DNA of 64,000 nt from Aristolochia californica (lineage: Eukaryota > Streptophyta > Magnoliopsida > Piperales > Aristolochiaceae). The translations under genes and the position numbers were made by a program. The DNA lies in the NCBI GenBank assembly GCA_029961685.1, contig JARWKL010000012.1, forward strand, positions 15,175,227 through 15,239,226. The letters run 5' to 3'. Positions 11,210-22,600 of this stretch are shown here, piece by piece (positions within the stretch are counted from its first letter, which is position 1; every line of letters starts with the position of its first letter). The notes under the pieces are model-generated. The model was not told where the DNA came from. It ran no database searches and was given only the letters and a program-made list of their open reading frames with translations.

Positions 11210-11603
11210 TGTTATGGACTCCATAGCATCGAGAGTCACAACGAGGCATAGGACTTAATTGTTGTTAAATTCAGGTTAAGTCATGGGTTACTTTTGTAAT
11301 TTTTGCGTCAAATTAATTGGCCAAATCTTGGCCCACTTGTATGCGTCCCTTCCTTGGTTTATAAGGAAGACGGAAACTTGAAATGAGACAAGCAAAGTTC
11401 AGTAGATTAATTCCAGTAGACTAGTTAGAATTCATGTCCTCCCTTGGAGCTCCACTCTCCTCACGCCCTCACTCACCTTCTCTCTCTGAAATCACCAGCA
11501 ACCAGTTGACGTTCAGAAACTACAGCACCTCTTTCTTCATCTTCAACACTGGAACCAAGAGGGGAACTCCGGGTGACATGATCCATGGCAAGAGAACCTA
11601 ACA
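11210..11603 (+). repeat. 3' LTR of gypsy element
   Basis: 394 bp, same ends as the 5' copy. It is preceded by the purine run AGGAGGGGAGTGA (11197-11209) as polypurine tract and followed by the GGGCC target duplication. Confidence 0.93.
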
Positions 11604-12002
11604 GGGCCTCGAAGATGTTCGCAAGAGGTAGCTAGCCCACGGTATAAGGCCAGGAGTTCAGCTGTAGTGGAATCTAAATCGCCCATCGGCCAGCATAGGA
11701 GAATAGAATAGTACTAGAAGCATCTCTGGTAACGCCTCCAAACCCAGCCGGGCTTGGGTTTCCCCAAACACTGCTATCAAAGTTTAGCTTAAAAATCCCT
11801 TGGGGAGGGGGGACTAGGGAATACAGGCTGGAGGGTGGCGGCTTCTTGCCATTTGAGCGATGCATCGCCAATTAGTTCTCAAAGAGGTACCACTTAAGGT
11901 GTCCTTTGTGTGAAGCCACACAGAAATGTGCCCAACAATCGAATCAGTGATCTCATTGGTTGAGTGGGATTTTGTGCTAAATTGCCTGCTATTCCTCTCC
12001 TA

Positions 12003-12329
12003 TCAAAGCAACCAAGGAATGTGTCCAAGGCAGGTAGATGCCATCATGCAACCCAGCTTGGGCAAGGAGATATGCTGGAGGAATTGACAAACATCAGATA
12101 ATTGCTCAAGCATACAGAAAGTAATGCCAATGCGCTGCAAGATCTGGGAGCAAATTCTCCAAGAGAATTGACAGTGTAAGAGCAGGTGCGGGATAGTTTC
12201 ATCAGCCTGGGAGCACAAAAGACAAAGGCTGCAAGGAGCAGAATTTCCTCTTCTCCTAAGATTATCCGCCGTGAGAATCCGGCCATGGAGGGCACACCAA
12301 AGAAAGAATTGAATCTTTGGAGGAGCCAA
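12003..12329 (-). pseudogene. LINE B zf-RVT domain
   Basis: Reads PPKIQFFLWCALHGRILTAD followed by NLRRRG and the zinc-binding block C-x2-C...H-x4-C (CLLCSQADETIPHLLLHC), then SWRICSQILQRIG and LPKLG. This is the plant LINE zf-RVT domain between RT and RNase H. The N-terminal portion lies in a different frame upstream (12544-12921, with LGLRLTKDMNSVCLLKWFW). Confidence 0.85.
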
Positions 12330-13206
12330 TATCTTTCAGGCGATAGAGCTGGTATGAGGAGGTTGAGGTTCAAGTTTGCCGGTGATGGGCAAGTAAGTGG
12401 AGGAGACCGAAAATGTTCCACTAGGGTTGGGTGGTGGGTCAAATGTCCACGTCTTGAAGGTCATATAAGAGTTGGAAGGTTAAAATAGCCTCCGGATCAG
12501 AGAGCCCACGCCGAAAATGGAAATTCGAACATCCAGGGGAGGACTAGAAGTCAGCAACCATGACATTCTGTGAGGAACAAATGGGGAGCAATGGGGCAAA
12601 GTGTCTTCCTAGATCCATGCCGTTACACCAGTGATCAGACCAGAATTGGACTGTTTCACCATTGCCAGTATTGTGATTGATCCCAGGTCTAAAGCAGCTG
12701 AGTAGAGGGTAGGAGCGACAAAGAGGTGAAAGAAAGCGTTGGTCACCACCATTAATCCACCATCTCCAATCCAAACGAAGGTTCATAGCAACCAAAGGTC
12801 TCCAAATAGCATTAGGATAGAGATTATTGCACCAAAACCATTTCAGAAGGCAAACAGAATTCATGTCTTTGGTTAAACGAAGACCAAGCCCCCCCAAAGC
12901 TTTGGGTTGATAAACTTTCACCCAATTGACTAGGTGATATTTGAAGAGATCACTGGTGCCATGCCAAAGAAACCTCCTTCGTATACGAATGAGCTCCTCT
13001 CTTTTGTTAGAGGTTTAATTGAATAATTACAGAAAGGATAAAAACGCCCTTAGTTACAAAAAATTACATAACTCCTAAAATACAAGCCTGTTTTGGATGA
13101 AACTTAAAACATAAGAATTTAAAATCATTATCACTGAACTGGACATAATCTAGGATACACATAATATGATAAATAACCAAAATACCCCTGAACTGGTATT
13201 TTAGCA

Positions 13207-13489
13207 CTTTCCTTTCTCGTATTCTATTCTCCCTCTTACGTCTTTATAAACTGACAGTCTACATAAATGATACGGCTTTAATCATTTTAGACTGTAGACA
13301 AATTTCAGAAAGTTCTGCTGTTGAGCTCTCTCGTGCACATAATCCAGTAGAAGATTCTCAACCTTTGTGCAGATTAAAGTAAAATGATTCTGTGGCTTCC
13401 TTTTTTTACATGCATATTCATGTGGCAGTTATGATTGTGGAAGGATTTCTTATTTGTTATATTTCCTTCAATTTTTAAATTTTTTTTAG
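13207..13489 (+). other. Original intron sequence before exon a
   Basis: AT-rich, with no repeat or coding match seen. It ends in the polypyrimidine tract and AG acceptor of exon a. Confidence 0.6.
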
Positions 13490-13604
13490 GCTTTCGTTTG
13501 CTTTAGCTGCTAGTAAAATGAAGGAGAAGGCCCGAGTTGCTGCCTTGGACTTGAGGGCACATGGACAGACGACCACAGATAATGACTTGGACCTTTCTAT
13601 AGAT
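13490..13604 (+). CDS. PPME1: PPME1 exon a (first exon in window)
   Basis: Acceptor after a T-rich tract ending TTTTTTTAG; donor GTAAGT at 13605. The exon reads LSFALAASKMKEKARV followed by AALDLRAHGQTT, the central strand and helix region of the hydrolase fold that follows the oxyanion-hole loop of family members. It enters with one leftover base and ends in phase 0. The preceding exon must lie upstream of the window, because none is recognisable in 1-13489. Confidence 0.9.
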
Positions 13605-16600
13605 GTAAGTATTTCTGCAAATGATGGATGTGCCACATAAAAAAATTATCTTGATGTTTTTCTTCTTTTGTTAATATTATTTTGTATTTTTTATGCTTAT
13701 CTTAGAAAAAGCAGAAATGGTCTGTTGAAGCAATTTAAGATTGAGTGATCTCTCAAATTTTAATGTAATACTAGGCAATGCTAATTTGCAGACTTTGTGC
13801 AATGATGTCCTTGCTGTAATGAGTGCGCTGTATGGTGATTCTCCTCCAGCGATTGTGCTTGTCGGTCACAGGTTTTTCCTTGGCAAGCTAGTGTAACTAA
13901 TATCTTCATTATTTAACATCAAAACTGTAGGTAAGTTAGCTACTCTGACACTTCCTAAACGCTCATCATATATTATGTCATTTATTGGCTTAGATTACAG
14001 CAAGGGTTAACTTCAAATCCTTCCCTTATCTGGCTTGAACTGCTTAATGTAGACTGTAATTCAAGCCTCCTGATTCAGGCCTTGAAAAGACTGGTTTAAT
14101 CTGATTCAGTTATTCGTTGGTGAATGGCATGAAACAAACGGTTATCCTACGTCTTGTCATTAACTTGTTATGATCTAAGCCATTCTTTAGAAAGAGCGAA
14201 TGGTGTTTAGAGAGAGTCTGAGCAGTTAATTTGGCTACATTTCCATGCAAATCAATAATGCTTCTCTCTCTCCAAGTGATTGGGAACTGGGCATGAGAGA
14301 GAGAGGAGAGAAAGATGTATAAGTAATTGACAAGCAGGGAAAAAGGGGAATATTTATTTTTAGATGCATATCGTTTATAACTGAATGGAATATTTGGATA
14401 TTATATTGAGCTGGTTCAATGAAACTTGGTTGCAGCATGGGAGGGTCAGTTGCTGTTCATGTTGCTGCAAAGAAGATACCAAATGTGACAGGCCTAATTG
14501 TTGTAGATGTTGTTGAGGTTACTTTTTGTGGCAGAGATCAGTTTCACAGTCATGTTCTTCTTCTTTCTTCATTTGTTCTTTTGGCTTGTAGATCTATTGA
14601 GTTTTCCAGTTCATTATCCTCAACAACAGGGGACTGCCATGGCGTCATTAATTCATATGCAGAAAATTTTATCGAGCAGAATGCAGCACTTCAACTCCAT
14701 TGAGAAAGCAGTAAGTGGTATTTTGGAAAAAAATGAGCTCATATTGTTACTAATATTTTATATATATCAATATATCTATATCTGTTGATAATTTTATTTT
14801 GGTTGGGATGAAAACTTAGACAAGTTTGTGATTAAAAATAAAAAAATTGAAAAGCTAACATATTATGTGATATTTTTGGGGTAGATTTCTAAGCTCAAAA
14901 CAAACAATTCTTCTCTTCTCACATCTTGTTGGGTTATATACAGCTTTAAGCCTATAACAAGTCTTACTCACTTGGTTAACTCAAAAGTCTTAAAACAAGA
15001 AAGTAATCATTACAAAAACTTAATCTATCCCTAGTGCCCACATGGCGTGGTCAAAATAATGTGCCCGTACGCCATTGTTCTATTCTCAAGTAAGTAAGCT
15101 AACTAATAAACAAAAATCCACCTGATTTGGACTTCAATAGACCAATTAATGGTCTTGTCAATTGTGACTGTCCAACCTAGGAATTTGTAAAATTTGCAGA
15201 ATGTGTGGGAGAGGTTAGGGTTTAGAGACTCTTCTCTTTTATTTATAACTTAATTTATGGTAAAAATGGCTATATTAAAGTAATGTCTCTACTCTTCTTA
15301 AACCCTAGGAATCTAGTTTTTATAGGAAAACACTTTCCTAGAAAATAAATCAAACTAAATAAACTCAAAATTGTAACCTTTTACACTTCCCTCAAGCTGA
15401 AGCATATAAATTAAAGAGCCTTAGCTTGTTACGGAATAAGTTACATTTGTCCCACTTTATGTGAAAAATTACCTAAATAGTTTTCAAAATTTGCAACTGA
15501 ATGCCCAACTTGCCATTGCAATGTACCTTCAAATTGATTTGCATTATGTCTGACAAAACATTTCATGAAACTGATTCTTGGCTATGAATAGTCTCATGTG
15601 CTTGCACTTGTAAGGTGATTTCTTGGACTAAATTTCTCAGCACCAACATACTTTTATTGTATCTTCCCCTCAATCTAGGGAGTACATTCCATGGAACCTT
15701 GGCTCATGGAGCCTTGGCTTGAATATGATAGAAATTCAAATTCCTCTCGATATTTATCTTTTCCATTGCCCCCAAGAAGAACACCATCTATTAAGTCCTA
15801 TTGGATAGTGCCTATGGCCGTTGTATGATAAAACACTTGGAAAAAGTTGTGAAGAGAAGGCACGTGGTTGGTAAATGCAACAAAGGAAGAGGTAGAAATA
15901 TAGAGGTGTTGCAAATGACAAATTTTAAAATTAACAAAAAATGCAACATGTGATTTCGAACAAAAGATTGTGGTAACAATCACTAAGTAGAAATAAGTTG
16001 GATTACATTGTATGGGAAAAGTTTGAACCACTTATAGTCAATTAAGTGGAGAAAACCAACTTGGGTCTAGAGTTGATACATAGCAAGAAGTAACACAAGT
16101 AGATATCTAAATGACAACATGAAATCACCCCCTTAAGGGCAGGAGCATGTCACCAGGGTTGAAGTCACTCATATACACCATGCTAAGAAGACCAACTTAA
16201 ACTCAAACTAAAGGATTGACACTTCAAACCGCTCACAAAAGGAATTTTTTTTCAAGATAATGTTCAAAATTGACAACTACAGCTTGAACAAGAAACTAGA
16301 TATGTTCTAATTATTGAACTAATGAAACATACATGGCAAATGCAAATAGGGAGAAGAAGTGAGAGGGAGAAGAGAGGAGAGAGATGAGAGAAGAGAGTTT
16401 AGAATGACTCTCGTTTTGTGGTCGAGCTTGACCCCCATTCTCTTTAATAACTTGACTCTAGGGATAATTATAATTATAAGCTCGACCCCCATTCTCCTTA
16501 ATAACTTGACTTTAGGGGTAATTATAATTATACCTTTTCTTTTAAAAAATTGATTATTTTATTGCAAGCAAGGAGAGAATAAAGTATACACTAAGGAAAC

Positions 16601-19600
16601 ACTCTCTTTACAACAAAAGATTGTAGGGAAACTCCTAATTTAGCACAAGAGCCAGCAGTAAAGTTTGTTGGCCTAGTAACATGAGACCAAATACATGAAA
16701 TGGAAGATACAAAAAAAAAAAAGTCCAAAAAACACATCTCAATGTCTCCTCAGGGGGTCCGAAGGGGAGGAGCACCGGCCAATTACAACTTTTGAATCGC
16801 CTTCAATGATGAGGAGCCCACTAAATTGATCCCAAAAAAGGATTAGACCATGGAGGAGGGCAAACAACTCAATAGTAGTTGAGTCAACCATACAAAGGGG
16901 GCCGGAGTAAGAAATAAGTGTACTTCCATCAACATCACGAAACACGCCACCATAACCCACAATTCCAGGCAATCTGAGGGCATTGTCATCGAAGTTGAGC
17001 TTGGGGGTCCTACAGGGGAGGCTGCCAGCTCACTAGAGCAGGCGCTCTAGGGAGGACAAACATCTGAGCAATCGCACACCAATTGGTGAGGAGAAGGACA
17101 TTCATGAGGTTGTCAAACTCCCTCCCGGTATGAAGCCACGTAGAGACGAGACCAGTGGCATTGCAAACGACTTCCTTAACAATGCTATACTTGCAATTGA
17201 ATCGACAATTATTCATTTCCTTCTAGAGGTACCAGGGAATGTGAGTAGTGTAGGCTGAAAGGAGGGGCTTGCCAAGCTTGGGGATACGGCACCCAAGGGA
17301 CAAACGACACATTCTGTGCAGGTCATGAGGAAGAGAGCTGAATACGCAGTATACCAAGAAGGGAGGTCCAGATGTGAGAGGCAAAAGTGCAATGTAGTAG
17401 GAGATGACTGATGAGTTCCTCTGCAAAGTTGCAAATAGGTCACAAGGAGCAAGGAATAACATCTCCACATTTTCAGAGGTTGTCAACAGTGAAAATTTTA
17501 TTAAGGCAAGCACTTCAAAGAAAGAACTTAATCTTGTATAGGGCCTTGTGGTGGCAAGCAATAGCAACATCATGCTTAGTGCGGGGGCCTGTCTAGCCCA
17601 TAATATGCCGATAAGCCAAAGAGACAATAAAGCGACTACTATCCATGATAAAAATGATTGTCTCCTTTTCTCCTTTGCTGGACCACTTGGAGTCTCCGAC
17701 TCCACCACTGCAGAACTCTCTGGATTGCTCAATGGGCTTCAAATCTTCCAAAGCCATCTCGCAAGCCCCCTCCTTATTAAAGGCTATTCTAAAATTGTCA
17801 TAGACTGGTATGCAAAGTCAAACCCTTCCTCCTTGGCGAGATTGGGATATGTATTTTGATATATGTCATTTAATTTCTCTTATAAACTGTATTTGGAAAC
17901 ATATCCCTAGTATTTTGATATATGTCATTTAATTTCTCTTATAAACTGTATTTGGAAACATATCCCTAGATCTGCCAATCATTTGGCAAATATTCAAGCT
18001 AAGTTGGGTGTTTCACTCCAACACCTTGTTGTGGAGGAAGGCTCACTTAGGTTTGTACTCGTCTCCCTATATTTTACTAGTTTATACATATTAAAAAAAA
18101 AAATCCTCAGGGGGCCAAATCATTTTGTCCTGCACATGAGTCCGGGTCTTCACAGAGCTAAGTCCATAAATAAGGTTGCAAGCAACTAGATCTTCCTCAT
18201 CATTAAGCTCCTTGTGAAAGTGTAGATTCTAGGATCCATTTCCCCAAACTTTGCCATTGTCATGTCACGGTGAATTGTGAGCTGCGATAGGGATTGGAAG
18301 GAATCAAGGAGGGGACCATCCCCACTTCACCAGTGAGATAAAAAATTCAGACTAGTGCCATCTCCAACAAGGAATTGGATTGCCAAGCAGAAGGTCGGGG
18401 GGAGGTTGAAGATAGATCTCCAAGTTGGAGATAGGTGCTGTTGTCTAAGCTCTAGAATCAATCTAAGCCTGGCCATCCAAAGTTTTGCTAAAACTATGGG
18501 ATTCCAAATAGCTGCCAAGCTAGAGTTAAGTTTCCATAGCCATTTAAGCAATAGGGTCTGTCCATATCTCTAGTTTGTCGAATTCCAAGATCCCCAAGAT
18601 GCTTGGGCACACAAACATCTTTCCATCCCACTAGGTGATACTTGAATTCATTGCTAGCTCCTCTCTGTAAGAAACGTCTTATAATAGTCTCAATGCGATG
18701 ACATATGGAGGTAGGACAACGCACAAATGAGAGAATGTAATTTGGCAGCCCTGTGGTGCAAGAGTTAAGGAGAGTGAGCCAACCAGCTGTCATCAACTGC
18801 CCTCACCAGGTGGAAAGTCGCCTCTCAATGCGCTCAATGACAGGAGCCTAGAGTCTCATATAGAGTCTACTATCAATCAGAGGAAGCCCGAGATAGGTGA
18901 AGGGGAGGGTGGCAGTAGTACATCCCTGAGAATTGGGCATAGTCTGATGCAAACCAGGATCAATATGGTATCCCAAGATGGTGGTTTTGTGCCAATTAAT
19001 CTCCTGTCTGAAGGGGATCTCAAAGAGGCCAAAAAGAGCCTTGATCTTCATGACTTGCTTGAGGGTGCCAATGCCAAAACAAATGGTATCATAAAAAAAT
19101 TGTAGCAAGGGGATGTCAAAGCCCTCTTTACTGGCAATTTCACTAAGACACTCTCATTTTGCTGAATAGGCCAAGGAGGACCGGTATTCAACAATGAAGT
19201 TAAATATAAAGGGGGACATGAGATCGCCATGCCTGATAATAAGAAGCAGATGATATACAACTACGAATCCATAACCTCCATGTTGCCCCAAATCCATGCG
19301 CTCGATAATATCATCCAAGAGAGCCCAGTCAACTCAGTCAAAAGCCTTCTCAAGATCAAGTTTAAGCATGAATTGAGGGAGACCAGATCTCTTGAAGTAA
19401 TCAAGAATCTCATGGGTAGCCCTAGCTGAGTCTAGAATGTCACGCCCATGGATAACAACACATTGTCCACAGTGAGTGACCATAGGGAGGATAGTCATGA
19501 GCTTATGCGCAAGGAGTGGACAATAATCTTGTAAGAGCTAGAAACTAAATTGATGGGTCTAAAGTCCCATGGAAGCTCCTTCCGTTGTTCCATTCTGGCG

Positions 19601-22600
19601 CACGCCTCCATGTTGGGAATGGTCGCTCGATCTGCTTTTGGGAAGATTGGTGGGTTAGCTCTGGGCCTCTAAAGGCTTCCTTTGACAGCATTTGGAGAGC
19701 CTCCTCTCAATGCTGCTTATCAGTTGCGGATGCTTGGGTTTTGGGTGATTGGGATCTCCATCAGTAGCAGGGCTTGGATGATGTTGATGCCCTCCTTGCC
19801 TCTTGGCTACTGGAGGTGCTTTCCGCCTCTAGGCCTCGTGATTCCTTGGCAAACTCGATGATTTGGTGGCTTGAGGCTAGTGGGCAGTTCTTGGTCTCGT
19901 TCGCTTACTCCCTGATCAAGGGATGGACCTTGACTTTCCCCAACCACGAGGTGGATTTTATTTGGCGTCTCTCTGCTCCCCCGAAGGTTAAGTTCTTCCT
20001 CTAGAGTGTTGGGCTTAACAAAATCCTCACTGTTGTTAACCTCCACCGCTGTGGAAATTTTTGAGTGAGCATTTCGTGCCCCCTTTGTGGCCTTGAGGAG
20101 GAGACCTCTCGCTATCTATTTGTGGCTTGCCCCTATTCGTGGTTCATTTGGATGAGCATCCTCAGCCGGTTTGATATTCAGCTCCGCCTGCCAGAGGACA
20201 TCCTCTCGGTTGGTCGTTTACTTCTCGGGATCCCCCTCCCTAAATTAGGGAAGATGATCATCTCTGCTTGTGTTGCTTTCATCCCCAGGGGCATTTGGAC
20301 GGAACGCAATAATAAGCGCTTAAGCTCCAAGCATCTTCCTCGAGACCGAGTCTTTTCCTCTTTTACTTGCCACATCTCTGCCTGGCTCCACTCCAAGGAG
20401 TTTTCTACTCTTTCGGGGCTCTCGCTCAGGGAGAACTGGAGCACTATTGCTCAGATGGGAGGCTCGTTGAAGTCTCCAGCGATGTAGGTATGGCAGCCCC
20501 CTGATCCGGGCTACATCAAGATGAACTTTGATGGCAGCTCCCTCGGCAATCCTGGCTTGGCCGGATATGGTGGTGTCTTTCGTGATTCAAATGGAAGCCA
20601 ACTTTTGTTCTATTCACAGAACCTATGGGTATTGCTGGCTCCATTGCTGCTGAGCTTTAGGCTCTCCTCAGAGGCCTCATCATCTTTCGCGAGCATTTCT
20701 CCGGTCTCCTCTACATTGAGGGGGACTCTACGGTGATTGTTGGATGGTTCTCGTCCCCCTCTTCCCTGTCGTGGCGCCATTGGGATGTGTAGTATTCCAT
20801 TATGGATATTCTTCCACATATTATATGTATTTGGTTTCATGTCCCTAGATCTGCAAACTCTATTGCAGACAAGTGTGCTAAGCAGGGGGCCTCCCTCCTT
20901 GCCCCTCTTGTTAGGGGGAGGCCTACCTAATCTTGTTTGTTTGTTTATGGTTTAATGAATTCATCACTTTTCTCAACAAAAAAAAAAAAAAAAATGACCA
21001 ACTCGGAGGAAGACTGGATTGGCTCTTTCCCGAATAGCTGAAATTTCTTAAAGATAAGCTCAAGGCATGGTCTTCTAGACATCATGTCTTACTGGAGGCT
21101 GAAATGGCCTATCTTCTCTCGGGTTGCCGATTTGGACTCGAAGGAGGATTAAAGGTAAGTCTCCCACAAAATTTCGACCCACCTTTCTCTTTCTTTCGAC
21201 TTGCAACTAATTTTACATCAAGAAAAGGTTCGATGGAAACAAAGAGCTTGTTTCAAGTGGTTGACCAAGGGAGATGCAAACACAATTTTTTCATGCCCTT
21301 GCCTCGTCGAGGAGGAGATCTAACCTAATTACCTCCTTATGTAGCAATAACTAGGTAACGTCAGATAAGATCTCCATTACTAATGTGTTGATCCAGTTGT
21401 TCATAGATTTATATTTGGAAGAGTACAACAATAGAACACAAATCCAGCACCTTCTCTTCACCCGCCTCTCCACAGCAGCTGCGTCCTTCCTCGAGTCTCT
21501 CTTCTCGCATGGCGAAATTGAGCGAGTGGTGCTTGGTATGGCTAGTGATAGGGTCCCAGGCCTACGACTTGGCCGATTATTAAGAAGGATTTCTCTGTAA
21601 TGATTCAAGGGTTTTATGATAAGGGAATTACTTTTCGCAGCATTAATGCTTCTTTCATCGCATTGGTCCCTAAAAAGACCAATGTGGAGCAGCTGGGGGA
21701 TTTTCGACCAATCAGTCTCATATCCAGCACATATAAAATTATTGCTAGAATTTCTGTGCACCGACTCAAGGCTATCCTACCAATCGTTATCCACTGTGGG
21801 TAACACTCTTTCCGCAAAGGAAGAAACATTCTTGACTCTGCAATGGCCACTCACGAGTTCATTTATTATTTTAGCCGTTCCAGTGAACAGAGGATTGGTA
21901 TTAAATTAGACTTAGAGAAGGCTTTCGACCGTGTCAATTGGCACCTATTGGATGACTTGATGGATCGTATGGGGTTTGGTTTGAAGCGAAGAGTTTGGAT
22001 TCCAAGCTGCGTCCTCAACTTCATATGCGCTGATCCTTAATGGTACGGTGTGCAGTTTTTTTGAAGGCACGAGAGGGATCCAGGGGAATCAAGGGAATCA
22101 GGCAGGGAGACCCCCTTTCTCCTTTGCTCTACAATGTGGTAGCGGAATACCTATCATCTTTGATCTATTCGGCCAAAAACCTGGGTTGGCTCCTCCCCAC
22201 GGCGGACTGTGCAACCTTTGATGTGCCGATCCTTCAGTTTGCAGACGATACAATTTGCTTTGGGGTTGGTACTATGGATCAGGTCCGAAAACTGTGTTGT
22301 ATAGGGACTATTTGAACTGGCTTCTGATTAGAGCATTAACTGGAAGAAAATCACCCTCCTAGGCTATCATATTGACTCACCTGTACTTTAGAGAATGGCT
22401 GACTATTTGGGGTGCTCAGTGGAAAATTTGCCAGCTACATATCTTGGACTACCACTCTTTGATTCTCGGCCTTTGGTGACGCTTTGGTCCCCCCTTAGTG
22501 AGAAATTTGAGAAGAGACTAGCTACTTGGAGGGGCAAGCTTTTATCTACGGTTGGGCGGCTCACTCTCCTCAAGGCTTGTTTTGCAGGGCTGCCAAACTA

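Larger units (their letters stand above)
6013..11603 (+). mobile_element. Ty3/gypsy (chromovirus-type) LTR retrotransposon, 5.6 kb
   Basis: 5' LTR 6013-6405, primer site 6409-6418, gag-pol 6375-about 11180, polypurine tract before 11210, 3' LTR 11210-11603. The flanks are GGGCC at 6008-6012 and 11604-11608, a perfect 5-bp TSD. Element order is gag-PR-RT-RH-IN, and the C-terminal region resembles a chromodomain. The short length and LTRs recall the Reina-type chromoviruses (inference). Lesions are a gag frameshift near 6940, stops at 8386 and 9904, and tandem duplications of 191 bp and about 229 bp offset in IN and the C-terminus. Aligned by eye, the LTRs differ at about 19 positions plus one indel (about 5%). 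Confidence 0.93.
5743..12994 (-). mobile_element. LINE B (-), 3' portion, split by the gypsy element
   Basis: The poly-T (3' tail) is at 5744-5752; body parts are 5753-6012 and 11609-12994. It contains RNase H (near 5950-6010 and 11674-11871, with KLNFDSSVWGNPSPAGFGG), zf-RVT (12003-12329) and the C-terminal RT extension (12544-12921). The 5' end is truncated at about 12994. The 8 bases TCCTCTCT occur at 5735-5742 and again at 12995-13002, a target-site duplication that places the insertion inside the copia N LTR. Frames are broken in several places. Confidence 0.78.
4672..13206 (-). mobile_element. Copia element N (-), degraded, with a split 5' LTR
   Basis: Reads leftward. The 5' LTR is in two pieces (13206-13003 and 5742-5637), then the primer site (5636-5625), RT (5530-5083) and RNase H pieces (4761-4672). 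Gag, protease and integrase are missing between the primer site and RT. The 3' LTR is absent, since the element stops inside RNase H against LINE A. The LTR is split by LINE B, which in turn is split by the gypsy element. The LTR total of about 310 bp fits the 318-bp LTR of the related copia at 52942-53259. Confidence 0.68.
16533..19575 (-). mobile_element. LINE O (-), split by a short LINE tail
   Basis: Two parts: 16533-about 17639 (3' end, RNase H, zf-RVT) and 18102-19575 (C-terminal RT extension and RT). Matches in order going leftward are DFRPINLVSSSYKI near 19560, the RT core region FYDTICFGIGTLKQVMKIKA (19085; the ADD triad has decayed), TYLGLPLIDSRL, GLPNYILSFVRCPTSICHRI, then zf-RVT and the RNase H frame 16739-16972 (GGVFRDVDGSTLISYSGP, EGDSKVVI). 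Stops and shifts are frequent. The two halves abut the same point of the zf-RVT start, consistent with one element interrupted by the insertion at 17640-18101. Confidence 0.75.

Noticed and set aside
14419..14703. 94-codon independent ORF
   Set aside because: It is read-through of PPME1 exon c into its intron and back across exon d in another frame; the exon model explains the conservation.
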